Positions 12,285 through 25,204 of a stretch of 64,000 bases of DNA are shown one piece after another. The position numbers and the translations under genes are program-made. Position 1 is the first letter of the stretch, and every line of letters begins with the position of its first letter. The stretch is from positions 62,001 to 126,000 of the forward strand of contig JADNYJ010000103.1 of the NCBI GenBank assembly GCA_015501075.1, given 5' to 3'. Under the pieces are notes generated by a model that was given only the letters and a program-made list of their open reading frames with translations, made no database searches and was not told where the DNA came from. This DNA comes from Gymnopilus junonius (Eukaryota > Basidiomycota > Agaricomycetes > Agaricales > Galerinaceae).

Positions 12285-14618
12285 ATGAATCCCAGGAAGC
12301 GTGGGAGGTCCCTTGATAAACAAATTCCATTAACTGCCCTCAGAGAAGATGCAGGCGTTTCGCCACATGCCGAGCAGCCTGAAGAGCCTCTGGTTGACCC
12401 GCCCGAAAAAAAGAAGGAAATAGATACAACCATTCGATCCATCGACGCAGTCCTCGAAATGCGGCTTCCTTATCTGGAAAAAAATCCTCTTCATACAAAT
12501 TCCACAGCTACACGCGCGCCTCAATACTACGATAGGCACCTTGCAGAAGCGCTACGCCTCAAGAAGGTGGCTTTCATGAGCAAAGCATTCTTTGACTTGC
12601 TGATCAAAATTTGTGATCACTACTACAAACAACTTTCGGAATCCCAGGAAGGGAAGAGTATTTTATCGTCTTTTCCTGTCCTTCTACTTCCTGCTCGAAA
12701 CAAAATTATAAACGAGAAGTCACTTGTGGCATATTTTGAAGAGCTGCACAGGCACTTCTCACTGATCGCAGCTACCCTCCTTTTTAGAACCCACTGGGAT
12801 GCTGTATTTGGATTTTCAGCGGAAACTGAACTCACGGCATCTGACGACGCAGCAGCCGATGCATACTTTTTCGCCCTTGAGGATGCAGGTCGTCTCCTAC
12901 CTTCCGAGCACAAGCCAGGCTTCGACCTTGTCCATAAGTACGACTTGCAAATTCCAATCAACTGGGAATATAAGAACCTGGGCTTTGGCCCTGAGATCTT
13001 CTCTGCCTTGAGATCTCACGGGGGGGATTTCCATTGGACCACTTGTGAGGAAAGGCTCGACCGAGATGATGCTACTTCCAGGTGTCCAAACCAAACCCAC
13101 AGAACAGAGGGAAGGCTGACCGTGACTGGTCGACCAACTGGCCCAGATGCATTTGCTATTTCAGACATTATCAAGGCGTCCACGTTCAGCAGCATTCCGG
13201 ATGACGGAGAGGAAAGGCCTTCTAAACGCCTCCGGAAGGACAAAAAGTCTGGCGTGGAACGGAAAGTGCAGTATATTCTGCAACAAGTATGTCAGTTTTT
13301 TTCTGCCCGTGTTTTTCTGCTTACCTGGATGCGTAGGCTTGGACGTCGGCTGTTGTTCAAGATGCCTCTTTCATAGTCATAAGTACTGGCAATGAGGAAT
13401 GTATTGCCATTCGGCACCGAGAAACCCAAAGGTTGTTCATTTCGCCACCGATCAGGCCAAGCGACAAGACAGGACCTGCCTACGTTAAAGTGTGCGTGGG
13501 CTTGTTCATCCTTGCCTATCAGGACACTGTGGATCGCGCGCTACAACTGAATTCCGATACGCTGTCGCTCTACGCTGAAGCTCTGCTTCGGTTGAGGATC
13601 GACAATAGGCCTGCTTTATTAAACGCATCTGCATCTGGCTTGTTCGAAAGGCATCCTGTTTCATCCGAGGTACTACCTCTAGACTCGGTACGATATTCTC
13701 TTTTTTCTTGAGAAATTAACTATCTGACTTGATGATCATGAATCGTACGTTTGTAGTATTTTTTCTACCTGTTAAATAAATCCACACATATCGACCTCCG
13801 TCTGCATGGGAAAGTCCTAGCTACCGTGCAGTACAATCCAAATACCTGGACATTGCGTCGGGACGGATCAGAAAATCCGATGGCGAGTCCAGTGGAGTCG
13901 GTCATGAACAATAGAGTCGTTTTTCTTGATCTTGACCGCCTCTTTGACAAGACAAGTCGAATTTTCAAAGTCTACCTTGGAGTCACGAATGGCACCAACA
14001 ACAAAACGGACTATTTCTCAAAACCTTTGGTTTTGAAAATGGCTCGGGATGCTAGGGAAATGGCTGACTTAAAGATGGAGCACGAATGGTATGAACATTT
14101 CAAGAATGCCGGTGTTACGAGCATTGTGGAATGCTATGGCTTGTTTACTTGTCAAATGAACAAGTATGAGAAACGATCCTTTCTGTTACTTGAAGATGGT
14201 GGGGTTCCAGTTTCCAATCGTCCGGGAACGATCCGCTTAGTGCATACCAATAAGTATCGGTATGTGAATTGGCTGACTTGCTAGAGCTCGACTAACGTGT
14301 TGTTAAAGTGATCTATATGAAGGAACGGTGACTGATGTGCATAAGCATAATTTTACGCATAGCAACATCAAAGAGGAGCATATCCTTATGGATGTAACCC
14401 GAGAGAAAGCAACTCTAATCAGCTTGAAGAGTTGTTTAAAGCCGGATGAAACTGTTGCGGCATTTTTGAAGGCGAAGGACATCATCGATTTGGGTCTACG
14501 CATAGGTATTTTATCGCAAGACGGATCTCCTACACCAGGAGGTTCAGACCCTAGGTCCGATATCAAGGAAGGCGGTCGTTCAGAAGTTCCATCAACGGCC
14601 TTTATCATTGTAGACTAA
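12285..14618 (+). CDS. Kinase-like protein, predicted pseudokinase (tandem copy 1)
   Basis: There are four exons: 12285-13286, 13337-13687, 13757-14259 and 14309-14618. All junctions keep frame. The N-terminal half is a helical domain of the kind fused to kinase-like folds in Agaricomycete proteins; it shares the YYDRHLA..L.LKKV segment with the next gene. A nuclear-type basic stretch (PSKRLRKDKKS) precedes the second exon. The C-terminal lobe is kinase-like: PLVLKMARDAREM corresponds to the beta-3 lysine and MEHEWYEHFKNAGVTSIVECYG to helix C and beta 4-5. The catalytic loop reads THSNIKEEHIL where the paralog has RHHDIRSDNLL, so the catalytic Asp is Asn and the metal-binding Asn is His. The DFG-equivalent is replaced by SLKSC. 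I therefore predict no phosphotransfer. The function is unknown; a scaffold or regulator of the neighbour is possible. Confidence 0.7.
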
Positions 14619-14829
14619 TCGACTGAGGTTATCTATGTATCCCCTGCCATGTTGCTATTTCGGAAAATATAAAATGTAGACAGTTAAGTACCAGATGAGA
14701 TGCCGCTGCCTGTGCCACCAACTCGCCTCCTTGTTGCAAGGACTGCCGTGGGAAGGCTTTGTATTGGAATTCCTCTTCAACTTACATTCAACATGTTATG
14801 CATGCCTCGTCGCCTCATACTTGCCTTCA

Positions 14830-16943
14830 ATGACTCCCCACCGAACGCTGCCTGCAGATGACCCGTTCGCCTCGTTGTTCAATAGGACTTTCGAGGGCAA
14901 TTATAGTCCCGATATCTTTCAGAACAAGACCCACCTCGACCGCCTTAGACCTGCGTCGTCTCCTATCTCATTCTATGACCGTCATGTCGCGTCCCACCTT
15001 ACCCTAAAACAAATTGTCTATCAGCCGTCTCTTGTCTCTTCTATCTCCACGGCTTGCAATCGAGCAATTGACAAGTTTCTAAATGATGGCCATAAGTTTC
15101 ATAACACACCTTATCCGTTCTTTTTAGCTCCCCAGCGCGAACTATTCCGTGATGCTCATACAGCAGTCGTTCTTTACCGCCACTTTGCAGCCTACGTATG
15201 CTCAGCGTATGCATACAAACTCGCTATTCATCCCGAACGCGAAACCTGGGAATCCCCTCTCAATTTCGAAGAGGATCTGTCGGGCAGTGGACACCGCTTC
15301 ACAACAGAAGCATGGCTTGAAGTCACCACCGATCTTAAGGACCGGCCTGAGCTCATGGACGGTCTTGACGAAACTTCGGAGAAAAAGATCCAAGACCTTC
15401 TGCGCAAATATCCTAGGCTTGCTACTTGGCATATGTTTGCCATGACAGATACAGCGATATGGATGTTTCAGACCTTGACGAAGAATGCTCCTTTCAACTG
15501 GGAAGCGTGTCGTACTCTAGGATATAAAACAATACCACTTCCAATTTATCCTCCGGATGCTAGAAAGGGAGTCGTGCTTGGCAGGGCTCCGAAACGATCG
15601 AAAGCTCGCGTCGGAACCAGTGCCACAGTAAAGGCTAGCAAAGCTGTCACGGTGCCCAGATTACCCTTGGAGTCTAAACAATATCGTCCAGAGTTTCGCC
15701 ATTACATCCAACACGTAAGTCTTATTCCAAAGTCGTGATTCAAGAAATCTATAACCGACAAATACAGGCATGGGCTACTGCCGCTACGAATGATTCAACT
15801 TTCATGATATTTCAATGCGGCCTTTACGAGCGAATCGGTTTCCGCCATCGTGCCTCCCAGACATTGTACTTATCTGGATTAATCGACCCTATCAATATGA
15901 AAGATCCATCGTATCGCAAACTGCATGTTGGACTTCACACTGCCGTTGTTCAGGATGCACTTGACCGCCTGTACCTCTCGAACTCAGAACCGAAGACTAC
16001 TCGTAAACGCTCGGTTGATCAAGTCGACGAAGTGGAAGTATCCGACAGCGAACGACCGAAGGATATTCCAGTTGATGAAGTTGATAATTCAGAAGTAAAT
16101 GTTTCTGCCGATCATTTCTGGCCTATATTAACGATTACAACAGGTTTACGACGAAATCGCCCGTCGAGATTTAATGCTTGTCACACTAGACTACGGGGCG
16201 TTTTGCTCGCCCTCACCGTCTTCTTTTCTGCGAATTGGTCCTTCTTGTGTCCCAGGTCACGCGGTACCTAAAAGGTACCCGAAGCAGACGCGTTTCAATG
16301 TTCACGAGTACGTCTCACTTGTCCTCAAAGAACCTCTCGGCGAAGGCGCTGTGGGCATCGTCCATCCCGCTGCCGTCACGCTCACCTTGAAATCAGGCCA
16401 AGTCGTGAAACGCGACATGGTCATCAAATTTGCATTCTCCAAGGAGCAGGAGAAGAAAATGTTCCATGAATTTCGCATCTATGGTGATCTTTCCTTCAAA
16501 AAAGGCCTTGAGGGCATTGTGACTGTGCATGGGGTGTTTAGAGATCCTGAATCTGGCTCTGTCGGTATGCTGATGAATGAGGGTGGTCAGAGCCTTCGTC
16601 AACGTGAAATTGAACGCGGTGGCGATGGCCGACAGGTGACAGGTTCTCCAGAGGAAAGGTGATTCTTATTTCTCCCTACTATTTTTTCTTTCAATTTTGA
16701 AAACCGATGCATACCCATAGGGAAGCTTTTAGACGAATATTGAAAGGCCTTCACGAAGCTGGCATTAGACACCACGATATTCGTTCTGATAATTTACTTA
16801 TCAACTCACGGAATCAAGTTTATATCATCGACTTCGACTGCGCGGATTACGAGGTTAATTCGGAAAACACGGAGCGTGAAATGGAGTGCTTGGACGATCT
16901 TCTAGAAGGGCAATATGAGCATGGTTCTTATTATTCCTACTAA
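14830..16943 (+). CDS. Fungal protein-kinase-like protein (tandem copy 2)
   Basis: The four exons are 14830-15714, 15768-16094, 16144-16658 and 16721-16943, with the same architecture and intron positions as the gene 200 bp upstream, so the two are tandem paralogs. The N-terminal domain contains FYDRHVASHLTLKQIVY. The kinase-like lobe starts with a glycine-rich loop (LGEGAVGIVHPAAV) and a candidate VAIK lysine (MVIKFAFS). The catalytic loop is GIRHHDIRSDNLLI, in which H-x-D-x-x-x-x-N is present, and the activation site is IIDFDCA with DFD in place of DFG. It resembles the FunK1-like/RIO-like kinase folds common in basidiomycetes, so catalysis is plausible but unproven. Another ATG in frame at 14695 would add 45 residues; 14830 is chosen because it aligns with the start of the paralog. 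Confidence 0.7.
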
Positions 16944-17632
16944 TCTTAAATATTCATTTATACCCAATGTATTCTTATCATCTATGGTTGTACCTTTGTA
17001 GCCATTATTGTTATCCCTTGTATAATTTTTTGCTTCGGATTAAATGTACCTATAGTATTTCTTGACTTCCCCTTATTCTGGCGACCGCGGTTGCATGTAC
17101 GCAACCCCACTGGTGATCGTCGCCGAGAAGAGAATGATGCTACTTACTATGTATTGGTTGGAAACTATAAATTATTTGTTCTTAGTGCCTTAGTGCCATG
17201 TCCATTTGTTTTTAGAGGCTTTGATATTGAGTTCACGACTTCTACAAACAATAATTTATACAACATAGCAATACTACTGCAATCCTCCAGGTGACAGAGA
17301 CATATAGAATTGGACTCGAGCAAAAATTTGAGTAACCTATATCCCAGATTCTCAGTCATTCAGCTATCAATTCTTGGTGCATGTAAAGTTGAGGATCTAC
17401 CCTTATCACGATTACACTTTGTGCGCGGCTGACTGACGCCTCTTGCCCTTTGACTCAATTGTCGCATTGGCGAACAATCGTGAGCTTTGTCTTGTTTGAT
17501 GATCTTCCACGTCTCCGGCCATTGATCCCGTTCCTGTTTCACACCAGTAGGCCCGGACACCAGTTCAGCAGAGGACCAGAGGGCACCAAAGACGTTGAAT
17601 TTGTGCTCGATTTTTGGCGTCACTTTTTCGCG
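16944..17632. other. Intergenic, AT-rich
   Basis: About 690 bases lie between the convergent 3' ends of the kinase-like gene and DUF4246 copy A. There are only AT-rich stretches and short spurious frames. Nothing here is supported as a gene. Confidence 0.4.
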
Positions 17633-19632
17633 TCAATGCTCGCATAACGAAATGACGTTGTCCGTTTCTAAAGCATCATTCTCCCTAAGAACAAATTCCT
17701 TCCTTTCATCCATCAATTCCAGCCTCAATTCCTCCGCCTCCTTCAAACTGATAGGAAAATTGGCTTGCTCTAGTGTATGACTCTGTGAAAGTTCTTCTAC
17801 GTGGGTGTCTAACTGTTTGATCCACTTTGGTGGGGCTTCTTTCCACTCCTGCCACCAGTCCTGTCGCTGGCAAGGAACATGCGCCGTGCTGATGATTTTG
17901 ATGTTTGGGTCGACGAGGAAGAGAGCAAGCACCTTCCGATGCCCTGGTCGGGTCGGGTCCCGCAGTTTGAATGGTCCTACGCGGTGTTGCAAAATATTCG
18001 GGAAACTGAGCAGGCGCCCTTCGCGTGTTTCGACTCCTCCAACCTCTTGAAGTCCAGGCCCATTTTGTCGAACACCAAAAACCGCAGGCAACCAATCATG
18101 TACGTCCTGTGGGTAGCGGATATTCACTGTATCATCATCGACTAGCTGTCTAAAATAAAGAGCAGATGGAGTGACATTGTGGCAGTCATAATAGTATAGT
18201 GAAGTCGCCACGATATGCTCATTCTATGCCAATGTCAGCGTCGCTGGAAGCAACAGGCGATTCCACATACCATTTGGCCTTCAACATGCCAAGTTCCTCC
18301 ATTGTAGTCAGGTTTATCGGGAGTAAGCTGAATGTTCGCCAGTTTCACAATCACCTGCAATCCCTTTTTCCGATATCCAGCCTTCAGGCTGAATGGAGGC
18401 GGCCTCTTGATTAGCTTGAATTTGCTCGAAGGTTCAGGAAGGACGACATGACGTGGTAACTCTTCCCATGAGAGTTTCTTATCGATATAGTTAAATGCAT
18501 TGCGGCCCCTAGGTTCTGGCGGGTCAAAACTAGAAATATTGTATTTGATTCTCTGCTGGTATTTGAATTTGGGGCTTTTATACGGTGCCAGACTTTTTTC
18601 CCAGAGAGAGATAGAAGCTTTGATCACTTTTTCGATGAGGCTGTAAAGCGGGAGCTCTGTATGGGGGTGAAGGTTGTTGATATAAGACGTTATCCTACGT
18701 GTGCTATTAGCGACCGACGGAAAAAAAATACGGGTAAGCTTACTTTGGATCACGACCTGTAATATCAACTTCGCAGGGCAGCCACTGAAATTTCGCGCTG
18801 TATGCATACATGGAAGGAGCAGCCGATTCTGAGCTTCCTCCTGGATCAACAGTCTGTGGGACCGGTATGATTTCTCCTTGACCACAACGTGGAATACAAT
18901 CTTTCAAATCCGTCATTTCACCATTCGCCAGTATACGCGTGCGCCCATACACTAGTGGAAAGAGGGAAGGGTGAACCAAATCCCAAACCTTTCCGCCTGA
19001 ATTCGGATGCCAGTCTTTCATGTTTTCTGGGATTTTCTCTTCGAACTTCCGGACTGCTTTCTGCAGGTCTGCCTTGAGTTTGGCTGAACCGGAAAACTTG
19101 TCCCATTTAAACACGTCGCCGTTGTATACGAAGACCGGGGGAGGGATAGCTGGAAGATTCGGGACCATGCGGGCTTTGTGTACAAGTTCCTCCATGCACC
19201 AGTTGGCCATCTTCTCAGTAACATCGAGACCGGAATTCAATATCTCCTGCTTCCATCTCATTGCAAACCTCTTCTTCTTTATCTGATACCCTGAGTCAGG
19301 AAAGAGACTGAGATACAGGCAAGAGGTTGAACGTTTACTTTGATGCGCCAGTCTACTTTATCCGTGATTGCGTTCATGACTCGGAGCATGGTGAGTTCAC
19401 GAAGAGTCGTCAAGGGGAGTCTGTAAGTTCATTGTGGGTATGACGTGGCACGGTTGAGTTGAAGCAGGACGTACAAGTGTCGCCAGTCCGAAGAGCGCAG
19501 GACGCTAGGGAATGGGCGCCCCACATAATCGGGGTCTTGTTCATTGGGCTCATATGTCAAAGGCCGTCCAAATCCTGGGAGCAAAGTCTTACTTTGCGCA
19601 AGGTTGGAGAGCACACGGATACTTTTGTGCAT
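17633..19632 (-). CDS. DUF4246 family protein, copy A
   Basis: This is the first of three paralogs in the window, all on the minus strand. Its exons give LLPGFGRPLTYEPNE at the start, TTLRELTMLRVMNAITDK, then WKQEILNSGLDVTEKMANW, the DWHPNSGGKVWDLVHPSLF and AKFQWLPCEVDI blocks, and NIQLTPDKPDYNGGTWHVEG. It continues with NEHIVATSLYYYDC, NILQHRVGPFKL and GHRKVLALFLVDPNI, and ends in LCEH with TGA at 17633. The order is collinear with copies B and C. The conserved HVE, QHR and GHRK positions could be a 2-oxoglutarate/Fe(II) oxygenase-type facial triad plus cosubstrate arginine; that is inference, since DUF4246 has no assigned activity known to me. No frame break was seen in the exons I checked. 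The start at 19632 (MHKSIRV) is tentative. Confidence 0.8.
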
Positions 19633-19979
19633 GGACTGACGAAAGAGATGTAGGGCTAAATCAAAAGTTAAGTAGTCGCGTGGCGCGGTGTCGTGATTTT
19701 GGCATGACTCTCTCAGTTTCTGCAATTGCACGGAGCAGCGACTTGAACTTGTAGTGCAGTAATTTTAAAGAGGATATATTGCTAAGTATACTGCGCCTAC
19801 ACAGAGCAGGCAGGGCTTGTAAGTGGATGCGGAAACTCTTGTGGCCCCCGTTAGTAACAGGGACAAATACCATCATTCGAATTTCGGGAGTAATGCCTCG
19901 ATTTGGATCTCATTTCGGCGCAAAGAATGTTCAAGCCAGAGTGCTAATACGCCGTCTGCCAAACATCCTGCAGTCAAAA

Positions 19980-22900
19980 ATGGACTCGGAATCCCCCCGG
20001 AAGCTCAGAACATCTACCGTTTACCAACAACTTACCAGCCAAGTTTACCGCCCCCTGCAGAATCATATGACATCCACAGAGACGCCCATACACCCATCGT
20101 AATAGACAACGGATCTACTAACCTCCGTTGGGGCTTTGGCACATCCTCTACTCCTTATTCTGGTCCTAACGCGGTTGCAAAGTACAAAGAACGCAGGACA
20201 AATAAGCCCCTTCTGCTCTTTGGCGAGGGCATCGACTCCGAGAGCGGTGCGAGGAGTCAAGCAAGGACTCCTTGGGAAGGAGACGTGTTGTTAAATTTTG
20301 ACGCGTTGGTGAGTGGTCGATGGGCTTATATTGGTGTTTTAACACCTATGATAAATGATGAACCTGACAGTCGTGTCCTCGAGACATAGGAAAATGCATT
20401 GGACTATGCCTTCATACAACTGGGCATTGACACACCAACGGTTGATCACCCAGTGCTTATGACGGAACGATTATGCAGTCCATTGCATTCTCGAGCCTGT
20501 ATGTTGCGTTCTGCTCAAGTGTTAGCTGATTTATAAAGGAAAATTGTTGCCTATCTAGTGACCTCTGAACTCATGTTTGAACTCTACGGGGTACCGTCCT
20601 TGACATACTGCGTCGACGGTATCATATCTTTCTACCAAAACAATCTTCCGCCACCTAGCCAGCCTTTTTCTGCGAATGGGCTAGTTATTTCCTTTAATAC
20701 AGCCTCCACCTCCGTCATACCCATTCTAAGAGGCAAAGGTGTCTTGAGCCTCGCCAAGCGGTAGGAGTTGTTAGTCTACTACCTGGCATTCAGCTCAAAA
20801 AACGTTACAGTATACCTTGGGGAGCTTCACAATCGTCCGAGTACCTTCTGAAGCTGATCCAATTGAAATACCCCAACTTCCCTACACGCGTAACCACCAC
20901 ACAAACCAACGTCAGTTCTTCCGTTGTCACTTTCATTTCCATCTAACCCATGGCATAAATGAAGTGGATGCTACACAACTTCTGCGAGGTAGCGACAGAT
21001 TTCCCTGCCCTTCTCCGGCGACTCCAAGACCCTCTGAACTTGCGAGCTTCTGAAGTGGTCATCCAATTTCCTTTCACGTTACCTGTGACTGAAGAAAAAA
21101 CGGAAGAGGAGCTCGCTCGGATAGCGGAGAAGCGCAAAGAGCAAGGCCGAAAATTGCAAGAGATGGCCGCGAAGACGAGAATGGAGAAGGTCTACTCTTC
21201 CTATATGGCATCTCCGCAGAGAAATAACCACTCATCTTTAGCTGCTTCAAAAAGAAAGTGACTTGCAATTACTCACCGGCCTGAAGGAAAGCAAAGCAAC
21301 TGACAATAAAAAGGAGTGGATAGTACGTAGATTATACTTTTTTTTCGTTGTACGTGTAAAGATTGACGTATCACTCATGCCCACAGAACAAACTCTCAGC
21401 AGAAGGTCTTGACAGTGAAACTCATTTAGACGAGACAATCAAGAAACTCGAGAGCGATCTCAAGAAGGCACGAAAGAAAGAAGCAGGTGAAGCTGATGAT
21501 GGTCCTGTAAGATCAATTTTGTGTGAAGATCTCTCCTCAAACTCCTAATTGAATTGTATTAGCAAGAAGAACCTTCCTTCCCTCTCCTCGATGTACCTGA
21601 TGCCGATGTAAGTCTAAATTCTTCGTTCTCCATCCAAGGCGTTAAATACCACACGTCTTTAGCTTGACGAAGACGGCCTAAAAGAGAAGAAAAAGCAAAA
21701 ACTTCTCAAGGCCGGCTGGGAAGCCAGAGCACGCGCTCGCAAAGAAAAGGAACGCGAGAAAGAAGAAAGGGAACGAGAGGAGAAAAAAGAGGAAGAGGAA
21801 CGGATATGGACCTTGGTGGATGGTCTAGGAAGCTGCGGCAAGAGCAAGAGGTCAGCTTGAGACTCTACGATTGTCGAATGCTATCGACCTATCTGACCGC
21901 TTCCCTTTGGTTTGGTTTGGTTTTAGGCCCTGATGGCGAAAATCAAGGACAGAGCCCGGAGGAAAGCAGCGTTGGGTGACAGGAAAAGCGCAGCTGCGCA
22001 AGCGAGGATGAAGAGTATCGCAACATTGGCAGGTGATGATCGCGTGCCTAAGGCAAAGAAGCGCAAAGGGGGAGGAGGTATATTTCCCATCTTATTTTCT
22101 CCTTTCAAGGCTCTGTCTTACCATGGGTCTGTCCCTCTAGAGGATATGTTCGGAGCTGATGATGCAGACTGGGCTATCTATCGTAAAATTGTAGGCCAAC
22201 ACCGCCCTACAATTTGAACCAGGCTAAATAATACTCACTCTAGAACACGGCAGCGCCTTCCTCTGACGAAGGAAGAAGATTTCGAAAAACTGCAAATCAT
22301 TGAACAGAAGCTCTTGACGCATGATCCTACATTCACGAACAACACACGCATGCATCAATAACGACTCAAAGGTCCGCGTTGATGTCGGCATTTAGGCCTG
22401 GATATGAAGAGGGCAACATTGAAGGTATGTCTTCCTTCTTTTGTTCCTCTTAATTTCAGCATTTTATTCTTTCTTTGTTCAGGTGGTACGCGAATCCATC
22501 TAAGCACCGAGCGATGGCGGGTGTGTGAGGCATATTTTTCGCCAGGCATGGCCGGTGTAGACTCTGCTGGTCTCGGAGAAGTCATACAAAACCTAATTCC
22601 TTCTTTCGTCGAGTCCAGGTCTCGACCTCAGACTCTGGATTACCCCACCGACAGGGCAGCCCTAATACAGGTACGTACTCATCCTTGGTTCTTTTCAACG
22701 GGACTGGGAGGCCACGATTAACAATTCTTGCTTCCTAGAATATTTTCCTCACGGGCGCTGCATGTCAATTCCCGGGCCTCCAAGAACGTCTCCACACGAC
22801 TTTACAGTCCCTGCTACCCCCTGGATCACCTATCAAAATTGTACGTGCTGCAGACCCGGCCCTGGATGCTTGGAAAGGCATGGCAGCATTTACTCGGACG

Positions 22901-23050
22901 GACGAGTTCACCAAGACGGGAGTGACTAAGGCTGAATATGAGGAATATGGCGGGGAGAGGATCAAACGGTGGTGGGGTGGAAATTGGAATAGCGAGATTG
23001 TGCCGTCTTCAGAGGATGATGGTGAGGATGACATGGAGATTGATGAGTAG
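19980..23050 (+). CDS. ARP5: Actin-related protein 5 (INO80 complex), with frame breaks
   Basis: ARP5 is the actin-fold subunit that, with Ies6, couples INO80 ATPase activity to nucleosome sliding. Diagnostic blocks are TPIVIDNGSTNLRWGF, PLLLFGEG, TERLCSPLHSRALTSELMFELYG (across an intron), SLTYCVDGI, KRIPWGAS, a long charged ARP5-specific insert rich in EEKTEEELARIAEKRKEQGR, and the C-terminal RIHLSTERWRVCEAYFSPGMAGVDSAGLGEV, IFLTGAACQFPGLQERL and YGGERIKRWWGGNW. About ten introns splice cleanly. Four single-base frame breaks are needed to read it through: at the C6 run 19993-19998 right after the ATG, in 21783-21806 near an A6 run, at 22268-22275, and at 22337-22347. Conserved sequence continues across every break, so I favour assembly error over gene death, but a relic cannot be excluded. 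Confidence 0.85.
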
Positions 23051-23495
23051 GTCTTGTAGTGTCAGTGCCTGTAGATGTTCCACTGTTTTCTTTCTTTTTT
23101 AGTTGTGTTTTCTTGTCGTCGATGTACGTTGTAAAGATGCAAATGTATTACAATCTGATAGAGGCCTAGGTTGAGTAGTATGAACTCACTAACAAGATCG
23201 GAGGGGGAATCAATCATATGTATGTATGCCACAGAGGAGAGGAATGCAACATCGTACAGACAGATAGAGGGCGGATGAAAGTGGGGAGGAATGTCGGGTA
23301 AGCACCACAGGAGGCTTGACAAGTGCCATTCCAAACAGCGCTTGTATAGCAGGTAGCATATTTCCAAAAAAGAAAACCAATGATACAACAACAGCAGCGG
23401 CAGCAACGTCTACATCAACAGGCTGGAGCGAGGAAAAGGCAGAAAATAATTAGGGGTAGAGGTCCAGACCCAGTCTTGCTGTAAAGAAATGTGAT
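23051..23495. other. Intergenic, convergent 3' ends
   Basis: This gap lies between ARP5 (+) and the Rab GTPase (-). It is T-rich just after the ARP5 stop and otherwise featureless. Confidence 0.4.
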
Positions 23496-24425
23496 TTATG
23501 AACAGCAGCCAGGAGTTGACTGTGCCGCAGGTTGATTGACTTTCACCGAGTCGGGAGCTTGACCTCCTGCTGCTGCGCTGTCTGCTTGAGAGTCGATTAG
23601 ACGTGTCTTGATGTCCCTGGCACCACATAGAATCAAGTTAGCCAAGCGTCAGGAACGTAGGGAAGAAGGGAGCGCCGACCTTGCTAGGGTGAAGAAAGCC
23701 TCTTCGACACCTTCATTAATCTTCGCAGAGGTCTCCATGAACTTGATACCCAGCTCATTAGCCAGCTCTCGGCCTTGCTCCTCTGTGACTGCGCGCTTAT
23801 CTGTCCAGTCCGACTTGTTGCCGATGAGGATCTTGTTCACGCCCTCCGAAGCATGTTGCTCGATGTTTGCATGCCATGTCCGGATGTCTATAATTGCAGC
23901 AGTTAAGACAGGGGAACTTGCTATTGTGGAGGTGTACTGACTGTTGAAAGAGCGCTCATCGGTGACGTCGTACACCAACAGGATGCCCATGGCTCCACGG
24001 TAATATGCCGTTGTGATGGTCCTAAACCGCTCCTGGCCTGCTGTATCCCACTGTCGGTGCCTGTAAGCAACTATATGGCTGCATGAAGTTGCAAATGACG
24101 CACAATCTGCAGCTTAATTCGTTTGCCATCTAATTCAATAGTCCTGATCTTGAAGTCAATCCCAATCGTGGTAATGAACGAGGGAGTCCAGGCGTCGTCA
24201 CAGAAACGCAGCAAGAGGCATGACTTGCCAACACCTACAGGAAAACGAACGGCGCATCAGCACTACCAGTCGCATTTCAAAGTCATTAACCTACCGGAGT
24301 CTCCGATGAGCAAAAGCTGTGCAATAGAAGAAAGAGGGTAATGTCAGGAAACGAGAGATGGAACATATATCTGGCGTAATAAATTGGCTTGCCTTGATCA
24401 AGAAGTCGTAGTGAGGAGGCGGCAT
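23496..24425 (-). CDS. SEC4: Rab GTPase of the Sec4/Ypt2/Rab8 group
   Basis: This is a small GTPase of exocytic vesicle traffic to the plasma membrane, important at growing hyphal tips. Spliced exons give the start [11 protein letters not shown], the P-loop GDSGVGKS, the effector region [20 protein letters not shown], switch [25 protein letters not shown]4 NKSD and G5 ETSAK, followed by a hypervariable tail rich in A, Q and S that ends GCCS. The double cysteine is the expected geranylgeranylation site. The Sec4/Rab8 identity rests on the N-terminus and on [26 protein letters not shown]. The family length of about 200 aa fits. The gene is divergent from the large helicase gene, with about 780 bp between them. 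Confidence 0.92.
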
Positions 24426-25204
24426 TATGGGAGAAAGATTGACGAATTAGCGTAAAGACTTGATTGAATAGACCGGAGGATACGGAGGGGACGAGGAGAA
24501 GAGGATGGAGAGCGATTATGAGCCCGTTTCTGTCAGTGTCACTCTCTCCTGAGCACCTCCGGCACGTGCTGACGCGAGCCTCATCACATCAACCTGTCAG
24601 AGTCGTGCCTTCATACTCCCACTAAGGTATTCTTCTTCGTCGAAATTCAAAATTACAACTTTCACTGATTGTTTCTGACCTTAAACAAAGCTTTCGCACA
24701 CATGTTTTCGTAGCAACTGGTCCGTGTTCTGTCTCCCTTCAGTCACATTTTCTGGTTCCAGCATTGCCATAGAACACGATGCCTTCCTGGGCTGTGATGG
24801 CCAGATTGAAGCTATTTTGAACACCAAGGATTACATACATGGCCGGGTGACCATTCAGAAGCCCATGAATCTGTGATAAGCTCAAATATCAGGCTTTCTT
24901 TACAATCGTTCTGGGAAATGTTTCAATGGAGACTCGAACATGCCTCGGTATCGTGATTGTGGCATTTACGCGACCTCCTGCGTGCCCACAATCTGTTTTC
25001 TCGGGGCATGCTTGCTTCAGCTGGAGCCCTCTCTCAGTCACGAGTTCATCAGCCTGCACTTACTATCCAAAACAGAAAAATAGGCGCCCAAACTTTAATG
25101 ACATGTGATGGTATTCTTCTCCCGCAGCAGCTTCTTCTGAGGGCTGGGTTATAAGAAAGCTATCTGTAGGGACATGGGCTTCCCACGCGACCTTGCCCCC
25201 CACC
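24426..25204. other. Intergenic, divergent promoters
   Basis: The gap between the Rab gene (-) and the helicase gene (+) contains pyrimidine-rich tracts and small spurious frames only. Confidence 0.4.

Noticed and set aside
17068..17102. Similarity between CTTATTCTGG..GCGGTTGCA here and the ARP5 exon near 20155-20180
   Set aside because: Only about 20 matching bases with gaps and no further collinearity; treated as coincidence.
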